Shown here in pieces: positions 10,853 to 20,309 of a stretch of DNA of 20,309 nt (the stretch's first letter is position 1; each line of letters opens with the position of its first letter). The notes under the pieces were generated by a model. It had not been told where the DNA came from. It did no database searches and saw only the letters and a list, made by a program, of their open reading frames with translations. Source of the DNA: Oppiella nova (lineage: Eukaryota; Arthropoda; Arachnida; Sarcoptiformes; Oppiidae). The position numbers and the translations under genes are program-made. The stretch lies in contig CAJPVJ010000807.1 of assembly GCA_905397405.1 (NCBI GenBank), forward strand, positions 1 through 20,309, read 5' to 3'.

Positions 10853-10914
10853 AACGCATGCTCACTCTTAAGGTTCGTGTAGCAACGCATGCTCACTCTT
10901 AAGGTTCGTGTAGC
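10853..10914. repeat. Perfect tandem duplication, 2 x 31 bp
   Basis: The unit AACGCATGCTCACTCTTAAG plus GTTCGTGTAGC occurs at 10853-10883 and, without a mismatch, at 10884-10914. The lack of divergence indicates a recent event. It lies about 440 bp beyond the APP1 stop codon, in probable 3' flank. Confidence 0.95.
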
Positions 10915-11349
10915 TCCAAAGAGGTTGATATGCTGTAACACAGTTGAATAAAGAAACTGTCGCGTTTTATCACGGCTTTAGTGCTTGCGATGCTCTTGCG
11001 GTGTGCTCATTAAAGGTCACCCACCAGTTGCCGAACTTTTACAATGGCAACGAATCACTTAAGGGTGCAACGTATCATTGGATGACCGCCCGGAAAGAGT
11101 TGCCTCACAACATTGCAACAGCATTCAAGCTTTTGACTGCCTTGCATTGAGAGGCTTTCCCTGAGACTTTTCTCTTCACATGATTAATTCAGGGTCTCTA
11201 TGAGAAGCGAGAATACTATCGATCATCATTGTCATCAAACCTCAGCGGAGATCCCTGTGAGGAAGGGTGGCCACCTTCCTCTCTGCCCGGAGAGAAAATG
11301 GTGCCTGGAACAGTGAACTCATTGCCATTGTACAAAGACAAGTTATTTA

Positions 11350-14300
11350 TCATGAATCCTGCCTTAGAGGTTTTGTCGCTCTTTCCAACCATTCAAGGGT
11401 GCTACCCGTAAGGAGAGGGGACAGCATGGCCCTGCAAGTAGCATGGTACGCATCAACCCAACCAACTTCATCTTCCGTAAGCAAGGGAATGTCTATAAGC
11501 TTTCTCTGAAGCGGAACCTGCGAGACGAAGTAGCACGAATCAGCAAATGCTTATGTAACCGCTTTCCACACCTTCAAAGGCAACTGCAGCGTTGACATGG
11601 GCATCTCTGCCATTCCCTCAGACAATAACAATTGCTGACTGTGGCTGATGGGAAGCGGATCGGAACAAGACCACAAGATGCATATGCTCTAGAAGTCGAC
11701 CCACCAGAGTGATGGGCTCGAACCCAAGGTATCCCTTGTTCGCAAAGTTGTTCGCAAGCTTCACCTCCTGCAGAAATAAACACAAGTGAGAGAAACCATT
11801 TACACCTTTTCTTTATTGAAATGTCTGTTCAACATTCAGGGGACGGAAAGCAGTCCTGCACCACTCTCGGTACTGTGCGCGAAAGGTGCGCAAGACAGCC
11901 TCCTTTTGATCCGCACCAGCGAATGTCTGTACATATCAGAGCGTCGGGTGGTCCTTTGGGTACCCGTCATCCAAGTCACCCGACTCCCCTGCTCTAGCAC
12001 CATTACGTCCGTTCTTTGAGACAGAGTCCGTTAAGGAACCTAGTTTGGACTTCCAAGCCTCGACACTAACAAGTAATAGAAGCCGCTACTTTTCAACATC
12101 CATCCAAGCTGCGTCGTTGCGATCGAACACAACCAAGATTAGCAGCCTACTGATCACAGGCAAGCAGCTTCCAAACGATGCAAACATCCAAGTCCTTTTT
12201 TTGGTCCCAATCCTTATGAATATAGGGTTTTGTTCGGATTAGTGAGAAGCGTTTTTGCCGAACCCCTTTTCTGCTTTAGGGTTCATTGCAAATCAGTCAG
12301 AGGCGAATTCCCCTTGACAAGTAACGCCCACCTTGACAACGAGGACGTTTTCGATGCGGCATCCGAATGCTCCGTCTTCGTAGTAACCAGGCTCTGCAAC
12401 GCAACAGATCTTTCAAAACCGAGAGTCCCCTCCTGGCATTGGATTGCCGTAAGAGCTTACTTCACAGTTGCATCCTCCTGTCTGACATGAGACAAGCTCT
12501 GGCGCAAAAGTATCATGCTCCCTTTATCTATGCTTATCTGCATCGTTTGTTGTTCAGATTCCCTTTCGGACGATTACCTCTACTCCAGAAAGACAAGGCA
12601 CATGAAGAATCTCGCAAACCCTCAAAATGACACACATCATGCCAGCTTGGAGGAATAGTTAGCCCTGGTTTCGAACGATCAGGATCTGAATCAGGCAACA
12701 ATGACTGCATCAGCCGCCATCCAACGACTGGCCAGCTTTTCGAGATCCTCTGCACGTTGAGAGGAAGCAAAGACAAGAAGATATATGCAGAGACGTGTTC
12801 GAATCTGGTGAACGGCGGGACCCTGTGTTCGGCTCACGTACCGTTTGTGACTGTCATGTTGGCTTTAATCCCAGCGTTGCTGGCGCTGGGTTTGAAGCTT
12901 ATCAGGTGTGGACCTGCAAACGACACGGCAGACTGTCAGATCCTTTCTGAAAATTTAGCACTCGCCTTTCACCCTTCACGCTTAACTTCAAGTGCAGGTC
13001 AGAGGGAAGCGCTTTCCACCGCCTTTCAATGATTGGACGCAATTGTTCCCCTTCTCCAAAAGCTCTCGCATCAGCAACACTCGAAAGAGTCCGGGACTTC
13101 AGGTGGATCTTTTCTTTTAACCTAGGTTGCCGTGAGTCCAAGATGCTACGAATTACGAAAGCTCGGCTCTGAGGAGGGCAGCGAACGGGTAGGGCCGTGG
13201 GCTGTTTAAAAGTTCGCTGGCACTCAAAGCCCGGAATCGGAACCTAGAACCTCAAACGGATGCATGAGGTTTGGACCTGGCATAAGGACCTCACGGTCCT
13301 GCCCCAAGACCTTGACTCTGGACTGGAAAAGTTCGACGTCAGAGGCTTCGGCTGAGCTTCGCGAAGCCTAGAAACTGCTTCTTCAGTTGCTTGTCAGGGG
13401 ATCAAGAGTTTTGCATTTAAGGAAACTACCCTCACTGCAACAGAATAACGAAACTCAGAGACGCAGTGACATCTTTCCCTGCTCTTGCTACCGGGTTCGG
13501 CAGAGACACTCGAACACCCTGTGACCTCTTAGACCCTTTAAACCTTGGATTCCCTTAAAACATCTGTGATTGCGATCGGAACCAGCTCAGACTTGGATTG
13601 AGACGTCAGAGGGGACTAAGGGAAATCAGCACTCGCTTCCTTTACTATTCTTTGATACGAACCTTGATTCTTTCTGGTTGACAGAATTGGATTCAAGCTC
13701 CTACCTTCGACTTCCCTTCCTTCTTTTCAACTCCTCAAAAACGACCGTCGAGTTTTAGTCCATGTTCTGAGATAGGAGCCTCAGCTGCTGCGGCTCCTAC
13801 CTCTCCTTTTCTTAAACCCTTGAAAAATGAACCTCAAGTTTTTGGTTTTGTTGGTCGAACTGCATGAAGCTGCTGAAGCTCCTACCTTCGTGCACGAAAA
13901 GGAAGCTCCCCACCCCATGCCCGGTTCCGTGCCGATAATCGAGGCCTGCGCGCCAGAGCGGAAGCCGGGCCAGAGCGTCTAGCATGTGGCCTGAACGGAA
14001 CTAAACGGAATCTGAGCGGAACGGAATGGATCCGAGCTGATCAAAGGGAGGAAGTGTGGGCAGAACAGAAACCCAAAGGATGAGGTAAAATAGTTGATCA
14101 GCAGGGATGAAGAAGTGCAATATAGATTCCGAGTCAAAGGGGACTTTACGGGAAGGAAGAAAGGACGAGCGAAAGGGAGCATAACAGGAATAGTTGGAGA
14201 AGAAGCACAACGAACAGTACATGACTGAGCTTGTATGGAAAAGCAACTTTGAAAGCGTATGGAGGACATAATAGGTAGCTTTGTCGTCAAAGGGTAGAGG

Positions 14301-17300
14301 TCGCAAGCAGAGTGCCAAGACATGAGATGGATGGTGTGAACATGCCGTGGCTGGAGAATGCTCGGCAGGAAGTGATGGTCTAAGCAAAGGGGGGGTGTAT
14401 TCTCACCAGTCGTCCCGCTTGGAAAGATAACCGTGTCCAGGGCAATGTGACCTTTTAACACCTGCAGAGCGCGGGCCCGTAATACAAGTTTGGTTATTGA
14501 GTGGAAATGTAAATAAGCCCCAAAGCCAGGGCACATTAACGAAGGGGGTTTTGCCATTGTGGGCTGAGACGATCATTGAAGACGTGAAGCGCATGGAAGA
14601 GTACCTTCGCACTTCTGAGGACTGCTCCCTCGGGAGTGTGGTGGAAAGTAAGCATCACAGCACTTTACGTGAAATCGTCCATGTGCATGTTGAAATTTTT
14701 GGTGCAGCGGACGGTATAGGAGGCTAATGTCAGGAAAAGCAAAAGCGGCGGAAAATGCAATGAGTACCCACACCGGTGCCGTCAAAGCTACAACCAAAGC
14801 GCCTTAACTGCCAATCAAACTTCTACAGTACCCATTGGTCACAGCACTTTTGTGCGCCATCACCGAGCTCTCATAAAAAGCATGTCATCAAACCGTTTGA
14901 ACGCTTCATACCGGTGAAATCAATAAACCGTTCAGCTTGCATCCGGACAGTTTCCATACCAACCACTTGCAGAACTTCAAGAAGATCGGACAGGTCGTCG
15001 AAATACATTTCTACGTCAAAGACACGCTATTACGCTTTACCGTGGTTGTATAATGGCCACTGCAGCTACTTGATCACTCTTTGTTCTGCTTGTTTCTTAC
15101 ATCTCTTGTACTACTTTTTGTCCTGTGGCAACTCAGAGAAGAGCCGCTTAAGCTCACCCTAGTGAAACACTCTCTCTCGTGACCTGTTGGATCGCTGAAG
15201 TGGAAGGTGCGGGTGACGTCCGTCGTTCCGTCCCGATACTGCGGAGGAAAAGAGCGAAAAGCTGACGTGACTCCTACTCGCCGTGCTCCTCGGAGGCCAC
15301 GTAAATTCAGGCAGGAACAGGGTGGCTGTCCGTCTCATCGTCCAGCGTTAGTGGGTTGCGGGCTTGAACATTGCTGCCTTATGGCTTGAATGCTACTTTA
15401 GGAACGCTTATTGAAGCTGATAAGTTGATGTGGTGACAAGCTGGGCGTTTGGTAATGGGTTGAACAATCTGCCCGTTAATGTAAACCCCCGACCTCATGA
15501 AAGGCAATCCGGGCTCCTTCTTGGACGTCAGGTTCCTTTTTCAGGAAATCCCCAAACTCAAACGCTAGATCTTCAAATGTCAAGAAGTCGCGCAATCAAA
15601 AAAGAAACAACGATGAAGCAGAGATACCCGGAAGGATAGTAGACAAGCGGTTTGAGGTATCCGAACAAACATGGACATTACAACGTGTTCGGATTCGGAG
15701 TGAAAGGGCAGGCAAAGTCAGCTTTCATGGGGCCAGTCGGCATAAAGTCAACCGAGCACAATCACCGTTTAACAGACCAATTGGAAACACGAATCCCGAT
15801 TGCTTCCAGGTCAATGGTTTCCTCAAACTCTGAGCCCCTTGAAACAGGGAAAACGCCACGTCTGTAACAGGGGACTCAAGAGGAGGAAACCTCTTGAATG
15901 CACATTAAGGACAAGATCACATTGAGAGAAGCTTGCCTGAGCTCCGGAGTCGCACAAGTAGATCTTGGCGGGATCAAATTCGGCGCAAGTTTCTCGTTGA
16001 GGCCCGTAATGGATAACGGCAGCGTTTGGTCCGACAGAAGAGATCGTGGGAAAGCTCAACCCGACAAAGTGCTGCAAGAAACACGAAGAGGTTGTTCTCA
16101 GTACCCGCTCTTTTTTCAGATGCCAAAGAACAACAGATGGCGACTTTCAGGAGATTCCTGTTTAAGGTCTTAAGAAGGTCCGCTGAGTGGTCCTTCCAAA
16201 CGGAAACTTCGAGAGGGCGTAGATGAGGTGCGAGTGCTGCGAAATATGATAGACACGATATCAGCAGCTTGGCTCAGGAGGCACGGAAGGGAGCATTGCT
16301 GTAACTGGTTGATTGAGCGTTTGGCAGGTCCGGTTCGCTTCTCGGTTCGTACTTCGTCTTAGAAGTCCAGTGGGGTGGTAAAAGGACGACGTGCCAATCC
16401 TTGAAGACTTAGTTCAAGCCCCGGGTGATTGGAGCGTCACTGGCATATCAGCACATTGTAAGATGCGTAATTCCCATTGGGACAATACGAAATGGTGTCC
16501 TTCTGCTAAAAGAAGAGAAGAATATTGACGACCAGGTTTTTCCGACGCATGCCGCAATCCCAGACGCAGCGCAGAGTCCCAGCTTGATCATCAAAAGCCC
16601 AGGCAAACCAACGCCCAGCAAGCGTATTTGAACCATACAGAGAGCGTCCAAGAGGACCCGATGAATCAACAGAGATGACCAACAGGTTTCGAGAGAGAAA
16701 GGACACAGGTGGAGACATACGGAAGGAAAGAGGGTTAGCAGACTCGAGATGCCCAGTGGAAGGGCGGTAGCATACGCTTACCTGCTGCTGCGCTCGAAAG
16801 CTTTCCAGTTTGTCTGCAATCGACACTTCCGTCAGGTGAATGCGCCCCTGCTCTTCACTGCATCGGAACACGGGGCACAGAGTGGGGGCACAGTTCGAAC
16901 CTCAGCAATTCATACGTCTAGCCCTCACAGGAGTCTGCTTATTTTGCAGGGTTTACTATCAATGTAGTCTCTTCAGGATCGTAAGAAACACCAAGCTCTG
17001 TGTCTGAACCCTGAAGAAAGTCTAGGCAGTGACGTTCTGCGGATCACGAAACAGCTGTCAGAGAGAGGATGGCTACAGCCGCGCTCACCAGCAACACAGA
17101 TGGGCCTGCGTATAGGTGAGCGGCAACCATATCTACATAAAGGACATTTTGCTTACTTTCGCTTCCGCTTGTTCGTGTGGCCTGTGGTCGAGAAGTACCC
17201 GCTGACCCCAAACTGCTGCTGGACCTGTAAGTGGGGAACAGACTGCCACGTCAGCAAGATCCGGCACTGCAACTGCCATGCATTAGCGGGCAAATCCGTT

Positions 17301-19690
17301 AACATTGCAAACGTTCTAGGAACGCTCCGTTCTGAGGTCGAGATGCGAAGCAAAGACGGCCTTGAGAAAGCCACCGATACTTCAGACAAGGAAAGGTTAG
17401 CACCCAGAAGGGTCGCTTCCACAGGTGCATCTTCGTAGAGAATTCTCTGTACTTTAACACGGAGTACAATTTTCTTACTGTTGACAAATCTCTGATCTAA
17501 AGTTGAGCTGACTTCACGGCCGACTGGCATGGGTGTTGTCAGACACCGAACTTACATCCAGCATGCTGTAATAACCTTTACAGGGTGGATTTCACGGTGC
17601 AGCCAAACGTCTGGATTCGTTGAAATAGAAACCTATCAAGGAAGAGTAAGGTCCGCCGAGACTCTCGGGACGAAAGGACGTCCTCAACTCCAATGGTGGA
17701 TTGTTGAAGACCACACAGAACAGGGGACAGCTGAAGCATTGCGAGCAAGAGAAGGGGCTTTTTCACACCTCGTTGTCGAGCCACTCAATGAAGTGGACAA
17801 GGGCCACGGCGTCTCGAGTGTGAGCGGCCCGTAAACCTTCCAACTCCACCGGGTTCTGCAAACAGGAGGGCCGAGACGGTCGTTGTTCGATTATCCCATA
17901 GAGTTTTCCACGCATTAGCTCAGAAAGTATGGACGAGGACAAACTAAGCGAACTCAATTTGCGGCCAACTGGCACTCAAAGCAAAGTCGATGTTCGACTT
18001 GCTGTCAACTATCTTTCTAGGCAAGACACTTTTCAAAGTCGAACGTGGTCTTCATTCCAGCCCACAAAACGGCTTACATATCATGAGCAATAGCTGACAG
18101 GCTTGCTTCTTCCATAGACTGCGGGCCTAGTCTTTGCACTGGACTTCTGAGTTAAACAGGCGATGCAATACTGCACAATCTGAAAGTAGGGCAGAATGAG
18201 AGCAATAAAGTACCTTCACAGCCTTAGCGAGCGCCAGTGGGGAGGGCTTCTGGATCAGCAGGTCCTCTGACAGCACCTTCCCAACGGCTGCATTTGCGGA
18301 GGCTGGATCGAGCCATAGCTTGCCATGGGGTGCAGGGAAACCTGCAAACAGAGTAAGCGATTGGACGCTTCTCCTGCTAAGTGTCAACAAATGATCCTGG
18401 GGCATCTGATTGATGGCTGTAGGAATCAGTCCAAATAGCTTTTGCTTATGGCAAGTATCAAAACTTTGGACAGCTGACCACAACTTCGGAGCGCCTCCGT
18501 TAGAAAGGAGATCAGGAGGGGTCCAAGGAAGAGCACCCGTGTACTTGACGTATTTCCATTCCAGTAGGGGGCAGCGACAAAAAAGAAGGAGCCAGGACTC
18601 CTCATGTGCTTGTTGGCTGGATTCTTGTGCAAGTTTAGGAAGGCCCGGAATATTCCAGTACACTCAGAGGAGAGACGCCTGGAAGAGACAAACCAATGTT
18701 TGTTGCCATCTTTGGGTTCAGTCAGAGCGGAAACAGACATGAACTTGATTAGACTCCGCTTGCTCCTAAAATGTAACCCTGGACCTTCGCTGGTTTCCTT
18801 CAGTTTGAGATTTGATGTCGTCTGCAGGAATGGTATGTACTACTAACTACCACCGCTTATACGGTTGCTGGTCCCGCTCACTCAGCGGATTGAAGGCCAA
18901 AAGCTCCAACCATGGATGAGATACTAGATCAAGTATTCGAGGTGGCTCTCCTTTTGATAACTGCTTGTTTGAAGTCTTAAATATCGACCAAAAGAAAAGG
19001 GAATCAGAGGATCACTCACCGGAGTCCAATCCGGCCAAGTCCTTCAAGATTGTTTCGTACGGGCTGATTGTTACCCCGCAGTCTAGCAGATGGCGGCTAA
19101 CTTCGGCCGTCACCTTGGCGGGATCGATGTACAGGTAGGCACTCAAGTTGGTGACGAGAGCGTATGCATGGACGACTGGGCTGCACAAAAGAAGAATGCT
19201 TCCTTTGTTGTGGTATGGATAGGCGCCAGTATCCTCAGCCTTGGTAGCAACTAGTGAGATGACGACTATGGTTCTTGGGCAGAGTCTTGTTTGGGGTACA
19301 TGGCACTGGTTCCTTTCTCAGGAAAGTCACAAAGGGACGAACGAAGTACTATCATCTGACTTCAAAGCAGTTGTTTTCTTCAGCTCGTAAGGAACGTGGA
19401 CTGCTTAGAGTCCGGCCTTCCAAGATGCTAGACACCAGCTTTGTTAATCGTCTCGTTAGCCTGACGAAGTTTAAACAACTTGAACCCAAACATCGAAGGA
19501 TGGAGCGAGTTCTCGCTAAGCACAATCCACCTTGCTGATCTCAGGAACTCCAAGTGCCTGCTCCTTCAGCCTCCCTTAGTGCAAGCAGTAACCAGTCAGA
19601 TTCGACATGTACTTTGAGGAGAAGGCTCTTCCTAAAAGCAACTTACCTGTATAACACGTCTTCCCCCCTGATATTGTAGAGCCACGCCAC
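11350..19690 (-). CDS. APP1: Xaa-Pro aminopeptidase (APP1/XPNPEP1-like), C-terminal 434 residues, 14 exons; 5' end off window
   Basis: Exons, in coding order: 19690-19647, 19180-19020, 18341-18214, 17855-17769, 17224-17157, 16857-16782, 16071-15937, 15238-15158, 14461-14407, 13990-13886, 12913-12842, 12393-12332, 11767-11705, 11517-11350 (stop TGA 11352-11350). All phases agree, and the product aligns throughout with Arabidopsis APP1 and human XPNPEP1 as I remember them. The enzyme removes an N-terminal residue before proline from peptides. As a family it is a metal-dependent (Mn) homodimer, usually cytosolic. The metal ligands expected from the human enzyme are all present: Asp229, Asp240, His303, Glu338 and Glu352 (window numbering), along with His209, His299 and His312. 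Roughly the first 200 residues lie beyond the right edge. An insert with NKRKRN at about 158-163 resembles the plant-type insertion before LTEV. Oddities: one GC-AG intron, and FGCRIEN where FGIRIEN is usual. It is convergent with ACP. Confidence 0.96.
13697..13890 (-). other. APP1: Donor-like repeats in an APP1 intron
   Basis: The functional donor reads CGAAG|GTAGGAGCTT (13876-13890). The 15-mer CGAAGGTAGGAGCTT recurs exactly at 13695-13709, and a variant GGTAGGAGCC lies at 13792-13802, which itself forms an 8-bp stem with TAGGAGCC at 13773-13780. The copies lie 88-181 bp downstream inside the same intron (12914-13885). Confidence 0.65.
13991..14021 (-). other. APP1: Three-fold repeated 3' splice site
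   Basis: On the minus strand the acceptor of exon 13990-13886 is built of three near-identical decamers, TTCCGCTCAG, TTCCGTTTAG and TTCCGTTCAG, each ending in AG (plus-strand 14012-14021, 14001-14010 and 13991-14000). Only the last AG gives the conserved frame ([17 protein letters not shown]). The middle one shifts the frame by 10 nt. The first adds 21 nt with a stop in the fourth codon read across the junction. Confidence 0.8.
15931..15937 (-). other. APP1: GC-type 5' splice site
   Basis: The exon 16071-15937 ends ...GGAGCTCAG and the intron starts GCAAGC instead of GT. The next exon resumes at 15238 with [11 protein letters not shown], exactly as the family requires (DSGAQ-Y.DGTTD). CAG|GCAAG is the usual context of rare GC-AG introns handled by the major spliceosome. 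Confidence 0.88.
18214..19690 (-). other. APP1: APP1 middle (creatinase-like) domain exons
   Basis: Three exons encode window residues 1-111. The first begins [15 protein letters not shown], the segment that joins the two N-terminal creatinase-like domains in this family. The second gives [20 protein letters not shown], matching the plant PVVHAFAIL block. The third gives [18 protein letters not shown] and ends LALAKAVK. Intron 19181-19646 and intron 18342-19019 contain nothing else I recognise. Confidence 0.92.
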
Positions 19691-20309
19691 CTGCACAAGG
19701 ATGATACCATGGCTGTTCCTCGGTGTTTGCTGCGTTCCCGACCTTGTTCATGAGCCGGAATACATCAATCATAGTGCGTCTCACCATGGCTCCGAATCTA
19801 GTATTTCCTTCTAGGAACCCCTAGTCACAGGCAAAAGCAACCCAACTAGTTGTTCTGAACCAATCGACAATGATTGAAAGTACCTGCTACCATTTAAATA
19901 AGTGTAAGGCATCCATTTTTAGGGGCGTCACAACACTCGGACACTTTTCGGGTCTCTGGTTGACAGTCCCTGCTGGACGGGGCCTCATTTCCACTGAGCA
20001 AAGCTTCTGTCAGGAAACATAAGTTCCAACAAGAAGAGTATGCGGTTTCCAGGTTGGAGCCCCTCACAAGTGGTTAGTCATTTGCTTAGACAACAAGCCA
20101 AAGCCAAACCGCATTACTATCAGTTACCATCAGCTTCGAGTTCAAAACAAACAGCAAACGATGCAGTGGCGCTTCTCTAGGAAGTCTCGTCCCGCATTGA
20201 TTGGGTTTGATTAAGCTCACAGGGCATTTAACCTCGCTTTTCTGACTTGCCAGAGCACTATCCGCCTAGTCTGCCTACACCGCCTACCTGCCATGGACTT
20301 GAGACTCGA
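19691..20309 (-). other. APP1: APP1 intron reaching the right edge
   Basis: The exon 19690-19647 has a clear acceptor (TTGTGCAG). The expected preceding segment ending in an ALDE-like motif is not found in these 619 bases, so the intron probably runs past the edge. A CAG|GTAGGC donor-like site at about 20288 could end an exon, but only 22 bases of it would be visible. Confidence 0.55.

Larger units (their letters stand above)
7545..11349. other. Intergenic region between convergent ACP and APP1 genes
   Basis: This 3.8-kb stretch should carry both 3' UTRs. Only short open frames are present on either strand and none resembles a known protein. It contains the 37-bp tandem duplication at 8653, the hairpin-dense stretch at about 9319-10027 and the 31-bp tandem duplication at 10853. 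A GGTTGGTTGG-type low-complexity run lies near 7820-7842. I saw no tRNA or rRNA. Confidence 0.65.
11350..17855 (-). other. APP1: APP1 pita-bread (M24) catalytic domain exons
   Basis: Eleven exons encode window residues 112-434, from [19 protein letters not shown] to [11 protein letters not shown]. The five metal ligands come from four exons plus one split codon: CDSGAQ (15937-16071), GTTDVTRT (15158-15238), HGTGHGVG (13886-13990), NEPGYYEDG with its Glu codon divided between 12842 and 12393, and RIEN (12332-12393). The last exon carries the family's tail motif (W.DAYH..CR....L.....[10 protein letters not shown]). The C terminus shows no obvious membrane anchor or targeting signal, as expected for the cytosolic form. 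Confidence 0.93.

Noticed and set aside
11574-11783. 69-codon minus-strand open frame over an APP1 exon
   Set aside because: It reads the exon 11767-11705 in the wrong frame; the correct frame gives [12 protein letters not shown].
19275-19538. 87-codon basic open frame on the plus strand, within an APP1 intron
   Set aside because: No family resemblance or supporting context as a nested gene; Lys/Arg richness alone is not evidence.
20288-20309. Possible APP1 exon end before a GTAGGC donor on the minus strand
   Set aside because: Only 22 bases are visible and none of the three frames gives the expected residues before VAWLYN.

Overview
This looks like a nuclear window from a green-lineage alga or plant, most likely a streptophyte (charophyte-type) alga. 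Three lines of evidence point there: a nuclear gene for a plastid-targeted acyl carrier protein (ACP) with a spliced transit peptide, an Xaa-Pro aminopeptidase closest by eye to plant APP1, and intron-rich genes with canonical GT-AG junctions and introns of about 0.2-1.4 kb. The species is inferred from gene content and style, not proven.

Layout. (1) Positions 1-2382, plus strand: the 3' part of a SET-domain protein methyltransferase gene. Two exons are joined across a 1366-bp intron that splits the Ser codon of the NHSC motif. (2) 2383-4583: intergenic, with a CpG-rich, hairpin-bearing stretch at about 3.5-4.4 kb and the ACP promoter side. (3) 4584-7544, plus strand: a complete four-exon plastid ACP gene encoding 147 residues; exons 1-2 encode the transit peptide and exons 3-4 the mature carrier. 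(4) 7545-11349: 3.8 kb between two convergent genes. No gene was recognised here; it holds two short perfect tandem duplications and a very hairpin-dense stretch at about 9.3-10.0 kb. (5) 11350-19690, minus strand: fourteen exons covering the C-terminal 434 residues of a cytosolic-type Xaa-Pro aminopeptidase (M24B family), with every expected metal ligand and catalytic His present. Its first roughly 200 residues lie beyond the right edge.

The three genes do unrelated housekeeping jobs (protein methylation, plastid fatty-acid synthesis, peptide turnover), and nothing suggests a shared pathway or cluster. I found no new multi-gene system. What repays a second look is fine structure: a three-fold repeated 3' splice site, donor-like repeats, a GC-AG intron, unusual residues in conserved motifs, and two hairpin-dense intergenic islands flanking the ACP gene.
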